Positions 17,150 to 27,771 of a DNA stretch of 64,000 nucleotides are shown here, piece after piece. Source of the stretch: Elusimicrobia bacterium RIFCSPLOWO2_02_FULL_39_32 (GTDB lineage: Bacteria; Elusimicrobiota; Elusimicrobia; 2-02-FULL-39-32); assembly GCA_001800135.1 (NCBI GenBank), contig MGUU01000014.1, positions 62,001-126,000 on the forward strand. Direction: 5' to 3'. The notes below the pieces were generated by a model. It made no database searches and was not told where the DNA came from. It saw nothing but the letters and a program-made list of their open reading frames with translations. The translations under genes and the position numbers were made by a program. How positions within the stretch are numbered: the first letter of the stretch is position 1; every line of letters starts with the position of its first letter.

Positions 17150-17243
17150 GGAGGGGTGGCCGAGCGGCTTAAGGCGGCGGTTTGCTAAACCGCTGTATGC
17201 TTGAAAAGGTGTACCGAGGGTTCGAATCCCTCCCCCTCCGCCA
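17150..17243 (+). tRNA. tRNA-Ser (anticodon GCU)
   Basis: The acceptor stem GGAGGGG pairs with CCCCTCC; discriminator G and an encoded CCA follow. The anticodon stem GCGGT/ACCGC holds the loop TTGCTAA with anticodon GCT, reading AGC/AGU serine codons. The long variable arm after the anticodon stem is diagnostic of serine tRNAs. The T loop is TTCGAAT. Length is 94 nt with CCA. Confidence 0.95.
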
Positions 17244-17340
17244 GTTTTACATTCAGCGATATACGATTTATCCGAAGCAAAGTCAATGATAAATTAGTAT
17301 TATAAGATGCGGAAAAAATAATTCTAAAGTGAGTATTTAA

Positions 17341-18189
17341 ATGAATTTAATATGCCCTAATTGCGATTTTTTACTGGATGTTTCAATCAATCCCTATACA
17401 TGCCTTAACTGCAAAGAAACCTATCCTATCATTAATAATATTCCGCTTCTTTTTGATAAAAAACAGATGATAAAATATCGAATGAGCAAAGACACGCCAC
17501 AAGAATACTACCGTAATGTAGCTTCAATATATGGAAAGACTCACCACGTTTCATTATACGGAGCACGCCGTTTTTTACAAGATTTTGAAAATAAATTAAA
17601 ACCGTACTTTAACACCCAACCCAATATTTTAGAAATTGGATCTGGTACTGGTTTTGCAACTAACATTATTAACCGTCACTCAAAATCGGTGACTATCACA
17701 GATGCTTCTCTAGAAATGCTTTCGATAAATAAAATGAATCATAATGGAATTAACGCATTTTGCTGCGCAACAGAAAAATTACCTTTCCCAAATGAAACCT
17801 TTGATATGGTTATAGGAAATAACACATTTTATCTTGTGCCCGACAAACATCTTGGGGCAAAAAATATTGCGCGAGTTTTGCGTAAAGGGGGGAAACTCAT
17901 TTTATCTGAAATGAACCCCTACAATCCACTTTGGCCAATAATGTTTGCTGTTAAAGGTCATTATTTTGAACGTTCCATTTATGAAATCTTTCCTTTTCAA
18001 ATGAAATCTTATTTTAGTTCTATAGGAATGACGATTGAAGAAATTGACTACTACTCCTATATTCCTTACTTTGCGACTGAAAAATTAGCTAAAATAGAAA
18101 AACCTTTGCAATTTATGTTAGGAAAATCTAAATTGACTCGACGTTTTAGTGCTATTCGAATTTTTTATGTTTTCAAAAAATCATCATAA
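17341..18189 (+). CDS. Methyltransferase with N-terminal zinc ribbon
   Basis: This 282-residue protein begins with a small zinc ribbon (C5, C8, C21, C24), similar to the Trm112-like domain that precedes many class I methyltransferases. A SAM-binding core follows with ILEIGSGTGFAT near residue 100, the acidic strand ending TDAS, FDMVIGNNTFY and LRKGGKLILSE. The substrate could be a glycan, lipid or small molecule. It overlaps the deacetylase gene slightly and is separated from the main glycan run by tRNA-Ser, but both genes read in the same direction. Confidence 0.82.
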   Translation: MNLICPNCDFLLDVSINPYTCLNCKETYPIINNIPLLFDKKQMIKYRMSKDTPQEYYRNVASIYGKTHHVSLYGARRFLQDFENKLKPYFNTQPNILEIGSGTGFATNIINRHSKSVTITDASLEMLSINKMNHNGINAFCCATEKLPFPNETFDMVIGNNTFYLVPDKHLGAKNIARVLRKGGKLILSEMNPYNPLWPIMFAVKGHYFERSIYEIFPFQMKSYFSSIGMTIEEIDYYSYIPYFATEKLAKIEKPLQFMLGKSKLTRRFSAIRIFYVFKKSS

Positions 18190-19399
18190 ACTTTACACAA
18201 TAAAATTCCATAACAAAAGCCATTTTTCATGGTTTACAAACCAAGAATTTATTTCTCCATTAGTTGGGGTTAGAACCACTTCTAAATCTATAAAAAATGA
18301 AAATATTGTGGTTACCGCTAAAGAAGATCATTATTCAGATGATCTGCCATTAATTATAAAAGATTCTGACGGCAATTATGAATTTCTTTTTGACGTTTCT
18401 GCAACATTAGATTTCATTAGATATGAAAAATATCCAGGCAGTGCCCTAAAAGACTCAATCGCAAGTTACTTGCCTTTCGATTATACGCAATTACCCATGT
18501 GGTTAATAGGAACAGCATATCGCGCTTTAAATAAACCCATTGTCTTTTCAAAACTACCGAAATTCCCATCCTACCCCTTAGATTTTTCTGCGGACCTGCT
18601 AACTTGCTTATTAACACAAAATCATTTACCAATCCAATGGCCGGATCAAAAACAATATGCTATTGTTTTTACCCATGATGTAGATACAGAATGGGTTTTT
18701 GATAGCAGTGAAGGGAAAAAGTGGCTACACTCATTCTTAATGGTTGAAAAAGAGTATGGAATTCGTTCCGCATGGTATTGTGTTCCTACTTCTATAAAAT
18801 CAACAGCCAGTAAAAATGGGTTAAAAAATTTATTAGCAGAAGGACATGAAATCGGAATTCATGGTTTAACTCATGATCCTAATCTACCCAAACTATCTTT
18901 TAATAAACTGCAAGAAAAATTTACCGATGCAAAAAAATTAATGATGCCATATTGTAATGAATTTGGGTACCGAGCTCCATGGTTATCTCGGAGCGAAACA
19001 ATGTATAAAGCACTTTCTGCTTCTGGATACCTCTATGACACTAGCCTGCCTACCTCTGACGTCCAAAGAAATAATATTGAATCAAATAATGGTTGTTGCA
19101 CTGTATTTCCCTTTAAGAGAGAAAATATGGTTGTTCTACCAATTACATTGCCACAAGATTGTATGCGTTTGAGCTTGAGTATGTCGGCTGAACGCTTTTG
19201 GAACTGGATATATGATCTTATTAAGCAAATAAAAGAAGCAGGAGGATTAGCTCTTGTGTCAACCCACATTCAACCACATCATAGCGCCAATGAACCCATG
19301 CTGATTGGTTATAAAAAATTATTAAATAAATTATCTAAAGATAATGAAGCATGGACTACTTTGCCTAAAGAAGTTGCTCAGTGGACAAAAAGAAGTTAG
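18167..19399 (+). CDS. Polysaccharide deacetylase-like protein (NodB-type domain)
   Basis: This protein of about 410 residues has a NodB-like catalytic region in its middle. FTHDVDTEW supplies the Asp pair, and GHEIGIHGLTHD supplies the HxxxH metal ligands; RAPWLS follows, as in the family. The N-terminal 150 residues are not recognised. Such proteins remove acetyl groups from N-acetylated sugars, probably on the locus polysaccharide. No signal peptide is visible, so it may act in the cytoplasm on a precursor. An upstream in-frame ATG at 18149 would add six residues; 18167 gives a shorter overlap and was chosen. Confidence 0.78.
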   Translation: MFSKNHHKLYTIKFHNKSHFSWFTNQEFISPLVGVRTTSKSIKNENIVVTAKEDHYSDDLPLIIKDSDGNYEFLFDVSATLDFIRYEKYPGSALKDSIASYLPFDYTQLPMWLIGTAYRALNKPIVFSKLPKFPSYPLDFSADLLTCLLTQNHLPIQWPDQKQYAIVFTHDVDTEWVFDSSEGKKWLHSFLMVEKEYGIRSAWYCVPTSIKSTASKNGLKNLLAEGHEIGIHGLTHDPNLPKLSFNKLQEKFTDAKKLMMPYCNEFGYRAPWLSRSETMYKALSASGYLYDTSLPTSDVQRNNIESNNGCCTVFPFKRENMVVLPITLPQDCMRLSLSMSAERFWNWIYDLIKQIKEAGGLALVSTHIQPHHSANEPMLIGYKKLLNKLSKDNEAWTTLPKEVAQWTKRS

Positions 19400-19429
19400 T
19401 GTAATACTAAAAACTAATTAATAACATTT

Positions 19430-19505
19430 GCGCCCTTAGCTCAGTGGATAGAGCGTCTGTCTACGAAACAGAAGGCCATTGGTTCAAATCCAATAGGGCG
19501 CACCA
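19430..19505 (+). tRNA. tRNA-Arg (anticodon ACG)
   Basis: Acceptor GCGCCCT pairs with AGGGCGC. The D arm is GCTCAGTGGATAGAGC, and the anticodon stem TCTGT/ACAGA holds loop CTACGAA with anticodon ACG. The T arm is ATTGG-TTCAAAT-CCAAT; discriminator A and an encoded CCA end the gene. The A34 is normally edited to inosine by TadA, so it reads CGU, CGC and CGA. Confidence 0.96.
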
Positions 19506-19508
19506 AAT

Positions 19509-20303
19509 TTAGTAAACCAAAATTCTTGCGGCTATGCCGCAAACAACTGCAATGCTGTTCCCAAGCAGGATATTTAGCCAAGTTAGATCATAGACCTTTT
19601 TTACTTTATAAATGACAGTTCTCAATATCCAAACAGCAACTACCGCGAGCCACCAAGCGCCAGGCAAAAGAAAACAGCCCATGACTAAAACTCGTTCTGC
19701 CATAGTGATATATTTTTCTTTTGTTTCAGGAAAATCAAAACCAAAAAAATCCTTTTCCAAAAAATAAATGGTGACAGTTGTAAAATGGGTCACAAGGGCT
19801 ATCAGTATCCCGACAATGACCCAATTCTCTGAACGAACAATGTTAGAAAATCTGCTAACAATATCCATTCCCATGGCTTGATATGAATTTAAAACACCGG
19901 TAATTGGGGGATAATTCAGTAACCCATATTTTCCAGTGGAACCATCTACTACAGGAGAAAAAGCAAAAATAATGGCATAATGAATGGCCTGGTCCCAAAG
20001 ATAAAAAAAAGTATTGTCTGGCGCCCCTTTTTTTAAAACAGACCAAATCCTCCATTCATCCTCTATTAAATGAGCGATAAAAACCAGAAGAATACAGGTG
20101 CATCCTGTAAGTTTTATAGTCCCTATTTGAAGCCAAACCTGACCCACATAGTTCCATAATAAGATAGTATAAAGGATGGGATGAATTGCGCAATGAACTA
20201 TTAGCCCCCAAACATTGCGCCGTTTCCAGGCAGCGATATAGTTGGTTTGCAGAGTAAAATCCGCAATAAAATGGCCAAGCATCAGTCTCCAAAAAATTTC
20301 CAT
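19509..20303 (-). CDS. DUF3307-type integral membrane protein
   Basis: This 264-residue protein has about seven hydrophobic helices. Its start (GHFIADFTLQTNYIAAWK) and the downstream HCAIHP and AHLIEDEW histidine/acidic pairs resemble DUF3307 proteins, a membrane family of unknown function that shows weak likeness to metal-dependent membrane hydrolases. It is convergent with tRNA-Arg, ending 3 nt after it. It is separated by 114 nt from the cyclase gene upstream on the same strand, so it may be the tail of that operon or have its own promoter. Confidence 0.65.
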   Translation of the reverse strand: MEIFWRLMLGHFIADFTLQTNYIAAWKRRNVWGLIVHCAIHPILYTILLWNYVGQVWLQIGTIKLTGCTCILLVFIAHLIEDEWRIWSVLKKGAPDNTFFYLWDQAIHYAIIFAFSPVVDGSTGKYGLLNYPPITGVLNSYQAMGMDIVSRFSNIVRSENWVIVGILIALVTHFTTVTIYFLEKDFFGFDFPETKEKYITMAERVLVMGCFLLPGAWWLAVVAVWILRTVIYKVKKVYDLTWLNILLGNSIAVVCGIAARILVY

Positions 20304-20417
20304 TTATTTCTTCCTCATTAATATCACTAATTCTATCATCTTTTTAGACCGAATGTTAAACTAGCAAATGATACTATTTTTCGTCTCGCTTCTCATTTTC
20401 TAATGTCACATTCAGCT

Positions 20418-22472
20418 TTACTTAGTAGTCATCACATAAGCCCCATCCCAATCTTCAGGCGGGGGGGTACTTAAAAAATTCTCAATCCTCTGTAAGTATG
20501 TTTTTGTAGGCGCATCCTCTTTTATAAATTCAAAAACTTTTTTAAAAAAATTAGAAGCTTCTTTAAAATCCCGCTTGTGATAAAGATCTAAAGCTTTATG
20601 ATACCACTCAAAACCATTTTTTTGACTATCAGTTAAATCTCCTTTTTTAGATAAAAGTTCGAAAACTTTAATCGGAATTTTTTTACCTTTTACCCGCAAA
20701 AGATCTAATTCCCTGACTTCTACCCAATCTTTCACTTTTTCATAAGTCATTTCAGAAATCATCAAATTCGTTCCATACTCTTTGTTAGCTCCTTCCATGC
20801 GGGAAGCAAGATTCACAGAATCACCCATGACTGTATAGTTAAATTTTTGAGCAGAACCCATGTTTCCCACATTCATGGGACCTGTATTAATGCCGCATCT
20901 AGCGGACAATTTTTGCATTCCCAATTTTCCTAGTTCAAGGTTCAAATTTTCTAACTCCACTCTATTTTCTAAAGCGCTTAAACATGCCTGTTTGGCATGT
21001 TCTGGCTGAACCAGCGGCGCTCCCCAAAAAGCCATGATCGCATCCCCTTCATACTTATCCACTGTTCCATCATACCTCATAATAGTATCAGTCATTTTTG
21101 TTAAATATAAGTTTAATAGTTGAACTAGTTCCTGTGGAGAAAGTTTTTCTGAAATCGTTGTAAAACCAGCCACATCAGAAAACATGACACTCATCTCTCT
21201 TAATTCTCCGCCTAACTTTAGAGCCTCAGGATTTTTTGCAATCTGCTCTACCACATGCGGGTTTACATACACGCCAAAAGCTTTTTTTATGCCAGCCTTT
21301 TCTCTTTGCTCCACGATAAATCTGTAAAAAAATACCGCAATATAGTTGCCAATCAGAGAAACAGTAGGTCCTACTAATTCTAAAACTATAAGTTTTTTAA
21401 CCATTAAATAATATCCTACGCCCCAAAAACCTAAACTAAAGATTGCCACAAAACCAGCTCCTAAACTTGCTGGAACTCTGGGCACAAAAAGTCCGCAGAG
21501 TAGTCCAAAAATTAAGATTAATCCAAGGGAAACTAAGCTATTTAAAGGAGTTAGAAAATCATTGGACCAAAGATTATCAATCACATTAGCATGAAAATAA
21601 AGTCCTGGGAATGAGGAAGAAAATGGGGTGGGATAGTGATCATAAAGTCCCAAAGCTGTAGAACCGATCAAAATAATTTTATCTTTTAACCAGGCTGAAG
21701 GGATCATCCCTTCTAAAATATCAGCGCAGGAGTAGGTGGTGAAAGTACCTTCAGCAGCTCCTCGATAATTAATTAGAACTTCGCTTGAATGGTTTCCCCA
21801 AGAAACCGCATCTGTCAATGGAAGGTTTTTCAATAAACTTTCCACAGACTGTTCTTTAGCTATGCTGACAGCTTGAATATTAAGAGGGTAATAGGATTTT
21901 CCCTCAAATTCATAAACTAATGGAGCCCTGCGCAAGTATCCGTCTGGATCAGGAAAACAGTTGACATAACCCCGCTCTTTAGAGACTAAAGAAAGCTCTG
22001 GGAGCGGATCGCTTTTTGTCACTACAGACTCTTTCACCAGAGTTGTTTTGCCATTCTGATCTACTTTTGTGAATTGCTGTTCAGAATAATCAAAGCTAAA
22101 AGCTATGACAGTTTTTCCATTTTTTTCAATGGCTTGGGCAAAAAACTGATCATCCTCTGGCCGATCCTTGTCTGGTTCGTAAAAAAGCACATCAAAAATT
22201 ACAGCTTTTGCTCCTGCCTTGGTAAAAGTTTCAACCAGCTCCGCATGCGTTTTTCTTCGCCAAGGCCATTTTCCTATTCTTTCTAAAGCATTGTCATCCA
22301 CAGCCGCAATCACTACAGGTGATTTTGGTTTTTCAACACCTCTAAGTTTAAAACGAAAATCTAAAGAATTATTTTCAAAATTAAGGAAAATATCCTGCCA
22401 ATAAAGCAACCCAATGAGGATTGCGCCAAAAATGGCGATGAGGAGACTATTGCGATGGAGTTTACTCTTCAA
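20418..22472 (-). CDS. CHASE2-domain class III adenylate cyclase
   Basis: This 684-residue receptor-type cyclase has an N-terminal membrane helix (about 10-25), an extracytoplasmic CHASE2 sensor (about 30-300), three membrane helices (about 312-385) and a class III cyclase domain (about 420-605). Metal-binding Asp433 and Asp477, the Lys473/Thr547 pair that favours ATP, and transition-state residues Asn554/Arg558 are all present, so it should be active and make cAMP. A helical tail follows. Its start overlaps the channel gene by 4 nt, so enzyme and cAMP-responsive channel are translated together. Confidence 0.9.
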   Translation of the reverse strand: MKSKLHRNSLLIAIFGAILIGLLYWQDIFLNFENNSLDFRFKLRGVEKPKSPVVIAAVDDNALERIGKWPWRRKTHAELVETFTKAGAKAVIFDVLFYEPDKDRPEDDQFFAQAIEKNGKTVIAFSFDYSEQQFTKVDQNGKTTLVKESVVTKSDPLPELSLVSKERGYVNCFPDPDGYLRRAPLVYEFEGKSYYPLNIQAVSIAKEQSVESLLKNLPLTDAVSWGNHSSEVLINYRGAAEGTFTTYSCADILEGMIPSAWLKDKIILIGSTALGLYDHYPTPFSSSFPGLYFHANVIDNLWSNDFLTPLNSLVSLGLILIFGLLCGLFVPRVPASLGAGFVAIFSLGFWGVGYYLMVKKLIVLELVGPTVSLIGNYIAVFFYRFIVEQREKAGIKKAFGVYVNPHVVEQIAKNPEALKLGGELREMSVMFSDVAGFTTISEKLSPQELVQLLNLYLTKMTDTIMRYDGTVDKYEGDAIMAFWGAPLVQPEHAKQACLSALENRVELENLNLELGKLGMQKLSARCGINTGPMNVGNMGSAQKFNYTVMGDSVNLASRMEGANKEYGTNLMISEMTYEKVKDWVEVRELDLLRVKGKKIPIKVFELLSKKGDLTDSQKNGFEWYHKALDLYHKRDFKEASNFFKKVFEFIKEDAPTKTYLQRIENFLSTPPPEDWDGAYVMTTK

Positions 22473-23965
22473 TTTTTTAAATTAAAGAAATTTCTTATTT
22501 TTTTAGAAAGCACGCTTTTGTTTAAGGTTTGCTGCTGAACGATTTCAGATTTTTCTTGAATGCCGGATAGCGCGGTTTGTCTGGCAGTGACCACTTCCGC
22601 TAAATTGTCAGATAAGGCTGGATGACGATTTAATATCTCTTTAAAATCATTTTTTTCCAACATGAGTAGTTCAGAATCCTCTAAAGCTTTTACTGTGGCA
22701 GATATAGCTTCTCCTGTTAGCAAAGAAAGTTCTCCAAAAAATTGACCTTCTCCTAACTCTCCTAAAGTGATGGCATTACCATCTTTTAAAGTACGCATCA
22801 CCACTAACTTCCCTTTAAGCACAAGATAAAAAGAACTGCCCATCTGACCCTGCTCTACCACAATCTCTTTTTCTAAAAATGTTTGAAAATGAAATTTTTG
22901 GACTAAAACCTCTTTTTCTTCATTGGAAAGCATTTTAAAAAGATCAATTTTAGAAAGAAGTTCATCAAAATTCCTGGATTCTCCATCAATTTTTTTCTTA
23001 AAAAGTTGAACGGTTCGAATAGGAAATGGGATTTCCAAGCCTTCTCTTTTTAAAGCATACCAAACGCGCGTTGCCACATCGCTGGTTATTTTGCGCCAGA
23101 TCGCGTAATGATCAGTCCAAAAAGTTAAATTATAAATAATGGCGGAATCTCCATAAGATTTTAAAATCACTTCAGGTAGAGGATGGGCAACAATCCCTTC
23201 TAGATTTTGCAGACAATTTAAAAGCACGCTTTTTACCTTTTTAGGAGGCGCGCTATAAGAAACTCCAACTTCTAATTTGCAACGATGACGTTTTGACTTA
23301 TAACTATAATTTAAAAACATCCCTTTTTGTAATTCACTATTAGGAATAAAAAGGTGATCTCCTTCCCAACTGCGCAAAACCGTTCTTGCCCAGCTGATCT
23401 CAAGCACCTCTCCTTCTTTATCCCCAAGTTGTATCCAATCCCCAATATGCACCACTTTTGAAAGCGCGACTCCTGCAAAAAAGGTTTGAAAAGTATCCTT
23501 TAGCGCTATGCCAATGCCTAAAGAAAGTAAAGAGGTGGGGGCATACACTGCCCATGGATTAATGCTAAAAATTTTCTGTACTGCGATCACAACCGCAACC
23601 ACAAAACCAAAAAGAACCATGGCTTTTCTTAAAGGGGGAGAAATATAGATTTTCATCACTGTGCACAAAAAATATTCCACTAGGAACTGATCTAAAATAA
23701 AAATCATTACATAAAAAAATAAAAGTAAGGTGGCAAAAGTGGTCCATGTTAAGAACGTTTGATTTAAACTGCCTTCTAAAGGACCTTGGGTAAAAGAGGT
23801 AAGGAAAATCGTCAAAAAAGTTAAAAGGATCCAGAGAAAATCAAATCTGTGGGGCAAAGGAAAAGATCGTTTATAAGCAAAATAACGGACGGCAAAATAA
23901 ATGGCAACAGATAAAATTAAAATTCCAAATATGGCGATCAAAAGGGGAATAAAATTTTCAATCAT
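22469..23965 (-). CDS. MscS-type channel with C-terminal cyclic-nucleotide-binding domain
   Basis: This 498-residue protein has four or five N-terminal helices, an MscS pore helix and beta domain (about 110-320, including PTSLLSLGIGIALKDTF and WIQLGDKEGEVLEISWART), and a cNMP-binding domain (about 340-470). The phosphate-binding cassette reads FGELSLLTGEAISATV: Glu412 is there, but the usual Arg before SAT is Ile421 (codon ATA at 22703-22705, one base from AGA). Nucleotide binding may therefore be weak or lost. It starts 2 nt after atpC and overlaps the cyclase by 4 nt, making it part of the ATP synthase operon. Confidence 0.9.
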   Translation of the reverse strand: MIENFIPLLIAIFGILILSVAIYFAVRYFAYKRSFPLPHRFDFLWILLTFLTIFLTSFTQGPLEGSLNQTFLTWTTFATLLLFFYVMIFILDQFLVEYFLCTVMKIYISPPLRKAMVLFGFVVAVVIAVQKIFSINPWAVYAPTSLLSLGIGIALKDTFQTFFAGVALSKVVHIGDWIQLGDKEGEVLEISWARTVLRSWEGDHLFIPNSELQKGMFLNYSYKSKRHRCKLEVGVSYSAPPKKVKSVLLNCLQNLEGIVAHPLPEVILKSYGDSAIIYNLTFWTDHYAIWRKITSDVATRVWYALKREGLEIPFPIRTVQLFKKKIDGESRNFDELLSKIDLFKMLSNEEKEVLVQKFHFQTFLEKEIVVEQGQMGSSFYLVLKGKLVVMRTLKDGNAITLGELGEGQFFGELSLLTGEAISATVKALEDSELLMLEKNDFKEILNRHPALSDNLAEVVTARQTALSGIQEKSEIVQQQTLNKSVLSKKIRNFFNLKN

Positions 23966-23967
23966 TA

Positions 23968-24399
23968 TTATTTCTTTCTGGAAGCTCTGCGCGACATTCC
24001 TTCTGAAACTCTTAATCTAATCAGCGCCCTTCTTAAAGCAGCCTGAGCATTGGCTAATTCTTTTGGACTTATGGTTTCCTTTTCTAATTCTTTTTTTGCC
24101 CGCTCCGCGGCAACTCTTGCTCTTTCCATGTCAATTTCTTTAGACATCTCTGCGGTTTCCGCAAAAATTTCAACTTTATAAGGATGAATTTCAGCAAAGC
24201 CGCCTGAAACCGCTAAAATTTCCGTTTCATTTCCTTTGCTAAACCTTGCCTCTCCCTCTTTAAGTTGAACCAGCATGGGTTGGTGCCCAGGCAAAATACC
24301 GCACTCACCCTCAAAAGCCGGCAAAGCAATAAAATCCACCTCTTCTTGAAGGACTAAACGCTCAGGTGAAATCACTTCTAAATTAATTTTTTTTAACAT
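23968..24399 (-). CDS. atpC: ATP synthase epsilon subunit
   Basis: This 143-residue protein has the N-terminal beta-sandwich (LEVISPERLV ... LPAFEGECGILPGHQPML) and a C-terminal two-helix domain rich in Ala, Arg and Lys, as in F1 epsilon. It sits at the base of the central stalk, binds gamma and regulates ATP hydrolysis. It follows atpD by about 94 nt on the minus strand, and its stop is 2 nt before the channel gene. The family assignment is secure from sequence and position. Confidence 0.95.
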   Translation of the reverse strand: MLKKINLEVISPERLVLQEEVDFIALPAFEGECGILPGHQPMLVQLKEGEARFSKGNETEILAVSGGFAEIHPYKVEIFAETAEMSKEIDMERARVAAERAKKELEKETISPKELANAQAALRRALIRLRVSEGMSRRASRKK

Positions 24400-24493
24400 A
24401 AATTTTTTTTCTTACTTCTCTTTTGGCAACGGTAGTTGCTCGCTGAAAATGAAATTTCCTCACCGTTTCATCTTAAAAAAATTTTTGTTTCTA

Positions 24494-25918
<1,425 letters not shown>

Positions 25919-25923
25919 TTAAA

Positions 25924-26814
25924 CTATTTTAAAGCTTCCGCTCCACCCACAAGTTCTGCGATTTCCCGGGTGATAATAGCCTGACGCGTGCGATTGAGCT
26001 TTAAAGTCAGTAAATCAATTAGTTCACTCGCGTTTTTTGTAGCGGAATCCATTGCAGCCATTCTTGCTCCTAATTCCGCCGCGGAGGATTCCAGCAAAAT
26101 TCTAAAAATTTGAGATTTTACATAGCGGGGAAGCAACCCTTCTAATAGCAACTCTTTTTTAGGTTCATAAATAAAATCAGTTTTTTGTTCCTGAGAAATT
26201 TGCAAAGGTTTTGCAATAGGCAATAAGCGCTCTACCACTAACCTTTGCTGAATCACAGATTTAAATTCATTGTAAACCACCACCACTTCTGCAAGCTGGT
26301 TTTGAAGATAAGCCTTAATTAATTCTGATCCGATCAGCTCTGCGTGAATATAAGAAAGATTATTAAAAATATTGATCGTTTCACCGCTAATAGAAGCGCC
26401 CACTCTTTTAAAAAAATCCCTTCCCTTTCTACCCACTACAAAAAAAAGAATCTCTTTATTCTCATTTTCCTTTAATACTTCAACTGCTTTTTTTATGAGA
26501 TTGGTATTAAAAGAGCCGCATAGCCCTTTATCCGCAGTGACTAATAAAAGCGCGATCCGATTTGTTTGATTAGTTCTTAATAAAGGATGGAGCGTTGAAA
26601 AAAGTTCTTCGGCGTTGGAATCTTCATTTTGCAAGATTCGGGCAGCTAAATCGCTTAACAAGTCGCGCATCTTAAACGCAAAAGGACGAGCTGCAAGAAT
26701 TCTACTCTGCGCCCTGCGCAAACGTGCAGCAGCTACCATCTTCATTGCTTTGGTAATTTGTTCAGTGGAACGAATCGTCTTAATTTTTTTTCTATATTCT
26801 CTTAAAGAAGACAT
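25924..26814 (-). CDS. atpG: ATP synthase gamma subunit
   Basis: This 296-residue rotor-shaft subunit has both conserved termini: RKKIKTIRSTEQITKAMKMVAAARLRRAQ at the start and RTRQAIITREIAELVGGAEAL at the end. These form the antiparallel coiled coil inside the alpha/beta ring. ITADKGLCGSFN appears as VTADKGLCGSFN, as expected. It is separated from atpA by the inserted heptose-epimerase gene but is otherwise in the standard order. Confidence 0.97.
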   Translation of the reverse strand: MSSLREYRKKIKTIRSTEQITKAMKMVAAARLRRAQSRILAARPFAFKMRDLLSDLAARILQNEDSNAEELFSTLHPLLRTNQTNRIALLLVTADKGLCGSFNTNLIKKAVEVLKENENKEILFFVVGRKGRDFFKRVGASISGETINIFNNLSYIHAELIGSELIKAYLQNQLAEVVVVYNEFKSVIQQRLVVERLLPIAKPLQISQEQKTDFIYEPKKELLLEGLLPRYVKSQIFRILLESSAAELGARMAAMDSATKNASELIDLLTLKLNRTRQAIITREIAELVGGAEALK

Positions 26815-26841
26815 TTTATTTAACTCTTCCTTTTAGACTTT

Positions 26842-27768
26842 TTAAACAAATGAGGACTTTCCTGATTCCTTTTCTAAAATCTTCACATAATCTCGAATTC
26901 CAGATTCAGGACTAAACTGGCATTTAAACCCTAAAACCTGATTGGAAAAACCCATATCCGCTTGGGTCTGATCCTGATAAAAATCATACGGGTTATCAAA
27001 ATAGTCTGTAGGTTTATTTGCGCCTAAAGCGGAATTTATAATTTGAATGATTTGGTTAAAAGTGGTGGGGATTCCAGTGCCCACATTAAAAACCCCGCTG
27101 CCAGAAAATTCCCATGCTTTTAAATTAGCCAGCGCCACATCCTTTACATAGATAAAATCCCTAAATTGCTCTCCCCATTTAAAAATTCTGGGGGATTTTC
27201 CAGAGGCAATCTGAGAGTATAACTGAAACACCATGCTGGCTGCGTTTAATTTATGCGTTTCATTGGGTCCATAAACATTAAAATAACGAAGCCCTACTAA
27301 AGAAATCTGTGGATTTTTTTTCGCAAATAATAAAGCTGCTTTTTCCATCTCAACTTTACTCTCCCCATAAATATTGGCTGGGGCGGGGATGTCAGTTTCC
27401 CGCATGGGAACTTTTCCCTTGCCATAGGTTGCGGCGCTGGAGGCATAAACCACTTTTTTGCAGCCAGTTCTTAAAGCAAATTCAAGGATCTTTATAAACG
27501 CTTCAACATTAGTCCCCAACATTAATTCTTTATCCATCACGGTCGTATCAGTGATCGCTGCCTGATGAAAAATAGCGTCGAATTTTCCCAAAGAATCATA
27601 GTCAAAAAAACGAATATCCCCTTTAAAGAATTCGCCTTTAAAATTTTTTAAATTTTCTTTGGAGCCGGGCGTTGAATTGCACAAACCAACAACAGAACCT
27701 TTTTTCTGCAATTCAAAAGCTAGGTTAGAGCCAATAAAACCAGTTGCGCCAGTGACTAAAAAACGCAT
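26842..27768 (-). CDS. hldD: ADP-glyceromanno-heptose 6-epimerase-like enzyme inside the atp operon
   Basis: This 308-residue extended short-chain dehydrogenase has GATGFIG at 7-13 and the catalytic Tyr134/Lys138 in ANIYGESK. FHQAAITDTTVMD and GLRYFNVYGPNE are characteristic of ADP-L-glycero-D-manno-heptose 6-epimerases, which make the activated heptose for LPS inner core. It lies between atpA (3 nt away) and atpG (27 nt away) on the same strand, an unusual place. A different NDP-sugar epimerase is the alternative. Its substrate differs from the GDP-heptose-type kinase of the glycan locus. Confidence 0.72.
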   Translation of the reverse strand: MRFLVTGATGFIGSNLAFELQKKGSVVGLCNSTPGSKENLKNFKGEFFKGDIRFFDYDSLGKFDAIFHQAAITDTTVMDKELMLGTNVEAFIKILEFALRTGCKKVVYASSAATYGKGKVPMRETDIPAPANIYGESKVEMEKAALLFAKKNPQISLVGLRYFNVYGPNETHKLNAASMVFQLYSQIASGKSPRIFKWGEQFRDFIYVKDVALANLKAWEFSGSGVFNVGTGIPTTFNQIIQIINSALGANKPTDYFDNPYDFYQDQTQADMGFSNQVLGFKCQFSPESGIRDYVKILEKESGKSSFV

Positions 27769-27771
27769 GAG

